Assembly: GCA_003648225.1 (NCBI GenBank)
Contig: QMOL01000221.1
Span: 1-5,433 of the forward strand
Reading direction: 5' to 3'
DNA from: Chlamydiota bacterium
GTDB taxonomy: Bacteria; Auribacterota; UBA3054; B51-G9
DNA length: 5,433 bases
Below the pieces are notes generated by a model, which ran no database searches, was not told the origin of the DNA, and saw nothing but the letters and a program-made list of their open reading frames with translations. The position numbers and the translations under genes are program-made. Shown piece by piece: positions 1 through 4,581 of the stretch; position 1 is the first letter of the stretch; every line of letters starts with the position of its first letter.

Positions 1-1277
1 ACACTCGTAATGCCCAGCTCCCGGTAGCAGCCAAAAACGTTGCGGGTGTTTTTTTGACGCATGCTCATGTTGATCACAGTGGCAGACTGCCACGCCTTGT
101 AAAGCAAGGATTCCGCGGAACGATTTATGCCACACAGGCAACTATAGACCTTTGCCGTCTCCTCCTTTTTGACAGTGCGTTTGTTCTTCATTCACAAACC
201 GCTTCACTAAATAAGAAGAGAGAAAGAAGGGGACTTCCTCCTTTGCCGGATCTGTACTCTAAAACCGATGTTGAACAGACTTTACGTCAGATGATTCCTG
301 TGAAATGGAATGAAACAATTCGTCCTGCCGGAAATTTAGAAGTTACTTTTTTGTGCGCGGGACATATTCTTGGCGCTAGTTCAATATTTTTAAAAGAAAA
401 TGTTAATGGGAAAACGACCGGAATTTCTTTTTCCGGTGATCTTGGCAGAACAAATGAATGGGTTATGCCAAACTCTGTTTGTCCTGGAAATTCCGACATT
501 ATTGTTGTCGAAAGCACTTACGGTGACCGTGAACATCGACCGTACTACTATGCCAAAAGCGCATTGCGCGATAATCTTAACTTTACAATCAAATCAGGCG
601 GAAGAATTATCATTCCCGCTTTTTCCGTTGGTAGAACTCAGCGAATGCTTTACGAATTCAACAGTTTTTTTGAAGAGGGAACGGTTGAAAGAGTTCCTAT
701 CTTTCTTGACAGCCCGCTTTCAATCAAAGCTTCGGAACTTTTCCTCGAATATTCCGGTAAAAAATCATCGGAAATTATCGGCGTAATCCAATCATCTAAA
801 TTAAAATGTTGTAATGTTGTTTCGGCTGAAGAATCAAAACGACTGGTAAAAAGAGAAGGTCCGCACATCGTTATTACAGCTTCCGGAATGTGTGAAGCGG
901 GGAGAGTGCTTTATCATCTCAAGGAGAATTTGCCAAACCCGTTCTCCCGAGTTGTTTTTTGTGGCTTTTGCGCTGAAAATACTTTGGGCAGATTATTAAT
1001 TGATAAACAAAAATCAGTAAAAATTTTAGGTGATTATATTTCGGTAAACGCGGAAATTGATTACTTTGATACCTTTAGCGCCCACGCCGACAGAAATCAA
1101 ATAACTGAATGGATTGACAACCAAAATTTCGCGTCAACTGTCTTTGTTGTTCATGGTGAGGAAAAACAATCTTTTTCGCTTGCGGAAAAATTAGAATGTG
1201 AATGTAAAAAAGAAATTATTGTTCCGTTTCAAGGCGAAAAATTCGTGCTGTCAGGAAAAAATGTTGCGGTTGATTAG
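1..1277 (+). CDS. beta-CASP metallo-beta-lactamase RNase (YSH1/CPSF73-like), 5' end cut by window edge
   Basis: Predicted cytoplasmic zinc-dependent RNA nuclease of the metallo-beta-lactamase/beta-CASP superfamily. The first whole codon is 3-5 and the frame is open to the edge; reading through from there gives 424 visible codons. A TTG at 54 could be taken as a start, but it lies inside a conserved strand two residues before the metal motif, so the true start is outside the window, probably 40-50 residues upstream. Counting from the codon at 54: HAHVDH metal ligands at 3-8, motif 3 His104 (AGHILGASS), motif 4 Asp129 (FSGDLGR), beta-CASP motif A Glu153 (VVESTYG), PAFSVGRTQ at 188-196, ITASGMCEAGR at 274-284, motif B His344 (FSAHAD) and motif C His367 (VVHGEE). 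His at motif C points to RNA rather than DNA substrates. All visible catalytic residues are intact, so an active enzyme is expected. The exact role (decay or processing, endo or exo) cannot be read from sequence. The next gene starts 111 bp downstream and looks separately transcribed. Confidence 0.93.
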   Translation, partial: TRNAQLPVAAKNVAGVFLTHAHVDHSGRLPRLVKQGFRGTIYATQATIDLCRLLLFDSAFVLHSQTASLNKKRERRGLPPLPDLYSKTDVEQTLRQMIPVKWNETIRPAGNLEVTFLCAGHILGASSIFLKENVNGKTTGISFSGDLGRTNEWVMPNSVCPGNSDIIVVESTYGDREHRPYYYAKSALRDNLNFTIKSGGRIIIPAFSVGRTQRMLYEFNSFFEEGTVERVPIFLDSPLSIKASELFLEYSGKKSSEIIGVIQSSKLKCCNVVSAEESKRLVKREGPHIVITASGMCEAGRVLYHLKENLPNPFSRVVFCGFCAENTLGRLLIDKQKSVKILGDYISVNAEIDYFDTFSAHADRNQITEWIDNQNFASTVFVVHGEEKQSFSLAEKLECECKKEIIVPFQGEKFVLSGKNVAVD

Positions 1278-1304
1278 TCGTCCTCGTGTACTTAACTATA
1301 TTTG
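1274..1304 (+). promoter_or_regulatory. possible Bacteroidota-type promoter (alternative)
   Basis: TATATTTG at 1297-1304 matches the Bacteroidota -7 consensus TAnnTTTG exactly. TTAG at 1274-1277 lies 19 bp upstream, the usual spacing, but matches the TTTG -33 element in only three of four positions and overlaps the stop codon of the beta-CASP gene. In AT-rich DNA such a match can arise by chance. It competes with the sigma70-type promoter at 1325-1353 for the ACT-DUF711 pair. Confidence 0.2.
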
Positions 1305-1320
1305 GAGTACTACACTTTTT
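1286..1320 (+). terminator. weak candidate terminator after the beta-CASP gene
   Basis: GTGTA at 1286-1290 pairs with TACAC at 1311-1315, and CT at 1291-1292 can add two pairs with AG at 1306-1307 if TAC is bulged. Five T follow at 1316-1320. The stem is short and AU-rich, so it would be weak. Its place 8 bp after the stop codon is the main support. Confidence 0.22.
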
Positions 1321-1324
1321 ATGT

Positions 1325-1353
1325 TTGACATTGTTTGGTTTTTGTGATATTAT
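1325..1353 (+). promoter_or_regulatory. sigma70-type promoter for ACT-DUF711
   Basis: TTGACA (1325-1330, perfect -35) and TATTAT (1348-1353, five of six to TATAAT) are separated by exactly 17 bp. TG at 1345-1346 sits one base before the -10, giving an extended -10. Transcription would begin near 1359-1361, leaving a leader of about 28 nt before the ATG at 1389, made almost wholly of heptamer repeats. The match is strong, but whether the host uses this consensus is not known. Confidence 0.5.
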
Positions 1354-1354
1354 A

Positions 1355-1382
1355 CTATTAACTATTAACAATTAATTATTAA
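1355..1382 (+). repeat. imperfect heptamer tandem repeat, four units
   Basis: Four in-phase 7-bp units fill this stretch: CTATTAA at 1355 and again at 1362, CAATTAA at 1369 and TTATTAA at 1376. Only the first and second bases of the unit and one A/T swap vary. The array lies between the -10 element and the ATG at 1389, so it would form the 5' leader of the ACT gene. It contains no G and therefore no Shine-Dalgarno sequence. Confidence 0.65.
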
Positions 1383-1388
1383 CTAACT

Positions 1389-1658
1389 ATGAACGCTATC
1401 GTTACAGTTGTTGGAAAAGACAAAGTCGGGATTATTGCCGGTGTTAGTTCGGTTATGGCTGAACTGAATATAAATATATTGGATATTAGCCAGACCATTA
1501 TGGACAATTATTTTACGATGATTATGATGGTTGATTTTTCAAACGCTTCAAACGATATCTCTGAAATTAGAAAGAAACTTGACCAAGCTGGTAAAAATTT
1601 TAGCGTATCAATTAATTTACAGCATAAAGATGTTTATGAGGCAATGCATAGGATATAA
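1389..1658 (+). CDS. ACT-domain protein, UPF0237 family
   Basis: An 89-residue single ACT domain with the full length of the UPF0237 family, related to the GcvR-type regulators. ACT domains usually bind amino acids or similar small ligands as dimers; this one's ligand is unknown. Visible signature: an opening beta strand (AIVTVVGKDKVGIIAGVSS, residues 3-21), with the Gly-rich turn before helix 1, then NINILDISQTIMDNYFTMIMMVD (27-49), strongly typical of the family. The start ATG fits the family N-terminus and is the only sensible choice; no Shine-Dalgarno is present and the leader is A/T-rich repeat. The gene is followed after 39 bp by the DUF711 gene. This pairing is conserved in many bacteria (for example the adjacent SP_0238 and SP_0239 genes of Streptococcus pneumoniae), which suggests that the ACT protein senses a ligand for, or regulates, its partner. 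That functional link is inference. There is no DNA-binding domain, so any regulation is probably by protein contact. Confidence 0.93.
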   Translation: MNAIVTVVGKDKVGIIAGVSSVMAELNINILDISQTIMDNYFTMIMMVDFSNASNDISEIRKKLDQAGKNFSVSINLQHKDVYEAMHRI

Positions 1659-1660
1659 TA

Positions 1661-1695
1661 GTTAATAGTTAATTAACGGATAACGGATAACGAAT
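1661..1695 (+). repeat. imperfect heptamer tandem repeat, five units
   Basis: Thirty-five of the 39 bases between the ACT and DUF711 genes read as five in-phase heptamers: GTTAATA (1661), GTTAATT (1668), AACGGAT (1675), AACGGAT (1682) and AACGAAT (1689). Two different unit types are joined in one phase. The array runs to 2 bp before the ATG at 1698. The GGAT of the fourth unit is the only purine-rich tract near a ribosome-binding position and is too weak and too far upstream to count as a Shine-Dalgarno. Confidence 0.7.
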
Positions 1696-1697
1696 AC

Positions 1698-3059
1698 ATG
1701 CTTTTTTCTCCTCACGAAATTCAGGAAACTATTAAAATGTTCTCGCAGGAACATTTGGATATCCGCACGATCACGATGGGGATTTCTCTTAGGAATTGTT
1801 CTACCGGAAGTGCAAAATCGGCCTGTGAGAAAATATATGATAAAATTACAAAATACGCCGAAAAACTTGTAGTAACAGGGGAAACAATTTCTCAGGAATA
1901 CGGTATTCCTATCATAAATAAAAGAATCGCCGTCACTCCCATTGCTTTAGTTGCTGAATCATCCGATGCGAATGATTATCTCTGCTTCGCGAAAATTCTT
2001 GATAAAGCAGCTGAAACAACCGGTGTTAATTTTATCGGCGGATTTTCCGCCCTTATAGAAAAAGGATGTACCAAAGGTGACAGAAAATTAGTCAACTCAA
2101 TTCCGGAAGCGCTTGCCGCGACACAGCGGGTTTGCTCATCGTTAAATCTCGGCACTACGCGCAACGGAATTAATATGAACGCAGTGCGTGATATCGGTGA
2201 AATTATTAAAAAGACCGCAAAACTGACTGCTGATCAAAACGGCATAGGATGTGCAAAACTTGTCGTCTTTTGTAACTCGCCGGAAGATAATCCTTTTATG
2301 GCAGGAGCGTTTCACGGACCTGGTGAACCCGAATGTCAAATCAGCGTGGGAGTGAGCGGACCGGGAGTGATTCACAGTTCAATTAAAAATATGAAAGGTG
2401 CTTCTATAGATGAAATAGCGAACAGAATCAAAAAAACAGCGTTCAAAATTACAAGAATGGGTCAGCTCGTTGCCGAAGAAGCGTCAAAACGTTTAAATGT
2501 CCCATTTGGGATTATCGACCTTTCACTCGCTCCGACCCCGGAGATAGGGGACAGCGTAGCAAGAATTTTGGAAGAAATGGGACTGGAAATCGTTGGTGCT
2601 CCGGGAACTACAGCCGCTCTCGCAATCTTAAATGATGCGGTAAAAAAAGGCGGAATTATGGCTTCTTCGCATGTCGGTGGGTTGTCAGGCGCGTTTATTC
2701 CCGTTTCGGAAGATGAAGGGATGATTAACGCGGTTGAAAAAGGTGCTATCTCAATCGAAAAACTCGAGGCTATGACATGCGTCTGCTCGGTGGGACTCGA
2801 TATGATCGCAATTCCAGGCAATACATCCGCGTCAACTATTTCAGGAATTATTGCCGATGAAATGGCGCTCGGAATGGTTAATAATAAAACTACCGCGGTG
2901 AGAATTATTCCGGTTCCGAGAAAAAATGTCGGGGATAAAGTCTCGTTCGGAGGTTTGCTTGGCGAAGCGCCGATTATGCGTGTGAGCACTTTTACCTGTA
3001 ATGAATTTATTTCACGGGGAGGAAGAATACCCGCTCCTGTGCACAGTTTTAAGAATTAA
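1698..3059 (+). CDS. DUF711/UPF0210 'PFL family' protein
   Basis: A full-length (453 aa, family about 445-455) cytoplasmic protein of the DUF711 family. Structural work places the family in a pyruvate-formate-lyase/ribonucleotide-reductase-like barrel fold; its reaction is not established. Visible hallmarks: LDIRTITMGISL (20-31), GVNFIGGFSALIEKG (109-123), RVCSSLNLGTTRNGINMNAV (144-163), MAGAFHGPGEPECQISVGVS then GPGVI (201-225), VCSVGLDMIAIPGNT (362-376), IIADEMALGMVNNKTTAVRI (384-403) and the closing SRGGRIPAPVHSFKN (439-453). The start at M1 agrees with the family N-terminus, a helix before DIRT. PRKN at 407-410 stands where I recall PGK in relatives, a possible minor deviation. Cys363 lies in one of the most conserved segments and is a candidate functional residue, by analogy with radical-fold barrels only. 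It follows the ACT gene by 39 bp and is almost certainly cotranscribed with it. Confidence 0.95.
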   Translation: MLFSPHEIQETIKMFSQEHLDIRTITMGISLRNCSTGSAKSACEKIYDKITKYAEKLVVTGETISQEYGIPIINKRIAVTPIALVAESSDANDYLCFAKILDKAAETTGVNFIGGFSALIEKGCTKGDRKLVNSIPEALAATQRVCSSLNLGTTRNGINMNAVRDIGEIIKKTAKLTADQNGIGCAKLVVFCNSPEDNPFMAGAFHGPGEPECQISVGVSGPGVIHSSIKNMKGASIDEIANRIKKTAFKITRMGQLVAEEASKRLNVPFGIIDLSLAPTPEIGDSVARILEEMGLEIVGAPGTTAALAILNDAVKKGGIMASSHVGGLSGAFIPVSEDEGMINAVEKGAISIEKLEAMTCVCSVGLDMIAIPGNTSASTISGIIADEMALGMVNNKTTAVRIIPVPRKNVGDKVSFGGLLGEAPIMRVSTFTCNEFISRGGRIPAPVHSFKN

Positions 3060-3061
3060 AT

Positions 3062-3104
3062 AACGAATAACGAATTAAATATTCAATAATCAATAATCAA
3101 CAAG
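3062..3104 (+). repeat. heptamer repeats downstream of DUF711
   Basis: Two perfect AACGAAT units (3062-3075) follow the DUF711 stop codon almost at once. After an 8-bp A/T spacer come two perfect CAATAAT units (3084-3097) and a diverged CAACAAG (3098-3104). The AACGAAT unit is the same as the last unit before the DUF711 start (1689-1695). There is no open reading frame in this gap of 131 bp and no Rho-independent terminator. Confidence 0.65.
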
Positions 3105-3114
3105 AAATGTTCAA

Positions 3115-3139
3115 GTAGCCCACTTCGACTCGAAGTGGG
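3115..3139 (+). repeat. REP-like element: GTAG followed by a perfect hairpin
   Basis: GTAG (3115-3118) is directly followed by a perfect 9-bp stem, CCCACTTCG (3119-3127) with CGAAGTGGG (3131-3139), closed by a 3-nt ACT loop. A GTAG or GGAG tetranucleotide at the 5' foot of a hairpin is the hallmark of REP sequences mobilised by REP-associated tyrosine (Y1) transposases (RAYTs). The element is far more GC-rich than its surroundings. It is not a typical Rho-independent terminator, since no T-run follows on either strand. It may still act as an mRNA-stabilising structure between DUF711 and the TldE-like gene. Only one copy is present here and no transposase is in the window, so REP identity rests on structure alone. 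Confidence 0.6.
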
Positions 3140-3157
3140 GGAATAGAGAAATATACA

Positions 3158-3171
3158 AACGAATAACGAAC
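3158..3171 (+). repeat. AACGAAT/AACGAAC heptamer pair upstream of the TldE-like gene
   Basis: Two in-phase units, AACGAAT (3158-3164) and AACGAAC (3165-3171), end 19 bp before the ATG at 3191. They repeat the pair at 3062-3075 on the other side of the REP-like hairpin. Confidence 0.55.
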
Positions 3172-3190
3172 ATCAAATAACTTCAGAAAA

Positions 3191-4567
3191 ATGAAAGCAA
3201 AAATTAAAAAATTACTCGCTGAATTAAACAACTTTGCCCGTGGGAAAAATATCACCGCCGAATACCTGCTTCATGCCGAAAAAAGCAACCTTATTCGTCT
3301 TGCTAATTCTGCCGTATCACTTAATACAAGTGAAGAGCTTGTCAAACTAATCGTAACCTCCCGGCGGGGAAGAAGGGCGGGAACGTACAGTATTACCACT
3401 GATTTATCAGCTATTGATAGAATGAAGAGCGCCATTGTTTCCGCGGATGAGATTGCTCAAAGTGCAGATGAAGTTAATTACGATGTTACTTTAACCCCAA
3501 TGACACAATTACCTGATGATGACGTTAATTTTGACGATGCGCTTGTTGGAATGAATTCATCGGAAAAACTTGATTTTATAAATAAAGCGGTAGGAACTCT
3601 GGAAACCGATAAAATTAAATTATCAGGAATATTCTCTACCGGCGCTGTTTGGGAGGCAGTAGCCAACACGCTTTCTGAGTCGGTTTTATTTCATTCTGTA
3701 AGCGACGGTCAAATTTCACTTGAACTTACGCATTCGGAACTGAAATGGGAAATTGCGGCGACACAATCCGCTATAAGCAAGAGTGATTTAAATCCCGAAA
3801 AAATACAATCACAACTTTCCACATTGCTCAATATTTATCAAAACACATCTCCGGAAATTATTAAAACGGGAAAATATGATATTATTCTTTCGGGTGAAGC
3901 TCTCGCTGAATTAATCGGAATGATGGAATATATAGGTTTTAGTGGTGGACTTTTTAAAAGAAAAATGTCGTGTCTGCGCGATGAACATCTTGGCAAAAAA
4001 ATCTTTGATGATAAATTGACGATTGTGGACGACCCGGCTGTTCGGGAAACTTTCCCAAGCGTTTTTGACTATAATGGGAACCAACGGAGCAAATTCACTT
4101 TTGTAGAAAACGGTGTTTTTAAACAATTTATGTGGGACAGAGACAGTGCGGACGAATTTAATGAAAAGGAAACCGGTCATGATGTTTCGGGATTGAGTAC
4201 AGTTATTTCATCCGGAAACGAATTAGTTTCATCTATAAATGATATTCCTGAAAACAAGGAACTCACACTTTTCATTCCTCATCTTCATTATATGAACATT
4301 GTCAATATGACTGAAGGAATTATCACGGCATGCTCACGATTTGGCGCTTTAATTTTTGATAAAGAAAATAAAATAAGAGTTCCGTTTAATTTTAGATTGA
4401 CTGATAATTTCTTTAATATATTCAACGATATTGAATGGATTTCAAATGAAACAGTCGCGGTAAATACTTCAAACAGTTATGGTATGAGGTCGCCTGCCGC
4501 GGCGTTTGTTCCAAAATTCATCAAGTTAAAAAATATCAGCATCACCCACGTTAATAAGAGTTTTTAA
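3191..4567 (+). CDS. TldE/PmbA-like protein of the TldD/PmbA family
   Basis: A 458-residue protein of the TldD/TldE (PmbA) family, normal length. TldD and TldE form a cytoplasmic metalloprotease that trims unfolded peptides, matures microcin B17 and degrades CcdA in E. coli; the metal site is HExxxH in TldD, and TldE lacks it. This protein has no HExxxH, so it is of the TldE type. Visible order: N-terminal NLIRLANSAVSLNTSEE (33-49) and the basic GRRAGTYS segment (60-67); EALAELIGMMEYIGFSGGLF (236-255) where TldD would carry its metal site; a LGKKIFDDKLTIVDDP stretch (267-282); FVENGVFKQFMWDR (304-317); ETGH (327-330); and the C-terminal HLHYMNIVNMTEGIITACSR (364-383) and RSPAAAFVPKFIKLKN (433-448). 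The start fits the family; AAAA precedes the ATG and no Shine-Dalgarno is seen. No TldD partner lies in the window. The 131-bp gap makes cotranscription with DUF711 possible but unproven. Confidence 0.9.
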   Translation: MKAKIKKLLAELNNFARGKNITAEYLLHAEKSNLIRLANSAVSLNTSEELVKLIVTSRRGRRAGTYSITTDLSAIDRMKSAIVSADEIAQSADEVNYDVTLTPMTQLPDDDVNFDDALVGMNSSEKLDFINKAVGTLETDKIKLSGIFSTGAVWEAVANTLSESVLFHSVSDGQISLELTHSELKWEIAATQSAISKSDLNPEKIQSQLSTLLNIYQNTSPEIIKTGKYDIILSGEALAELIGMMEYIGFSGGLFKRKMSCLRDEHLGKKIFDDKLTIVDDPAVRETFPSVFDYNGNQRSKFTFVENGVFKQFMWDRDSADEFNEKETGHDVSGLSTVISSGNELVSSINDIPENKELTLFIPHLHYMNIVNMTEGIITACSRFGALIFDKENKIRVPFNFRLTDNFFNIFNDIEWISNETVAVNTSNSYGMRSPAAAFVPKFIKLKNISITHVNKSF

Positions 4568-4581
4568 AACGATTAAAGAGA

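Noticed and set aside
400..786. A 128-residue + strand frame within the beta-CASP gene
   Set aside because: It overlaps the intact, motif-rich beta-CASP frame entirely and shows no domain pattern of its own.
1278..1388. A riboswitch or structured leader before the ACT gene
   Set aside because: The gap is almost all A/T-rich repeat and promoter-like sequence; no conserved aptamer core or stable stem is visible.
2462..2989. A 175-residue open frame on the - strand opposite DUF711
   Set aside because: It is the antisense shadow of a strongly conserved gene; its low-complexity Ile/Ser/Pro-rich translation matches no family I recognise.
3115..3145. The hairpin at 3119-3139 as a Rho-independent terminator of DUF711
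   Set aside because: No T-run follows the stem on the + strand (purine-rich G/A follows) or on the - strand, and the GTAG foot fits a REP element better.
3911..4180. An 89-residue - strand frame within the TldE-like gene
   Set aside because: Antisense shadow of conserved TldE motifs, with no recognisable domain or start signal.
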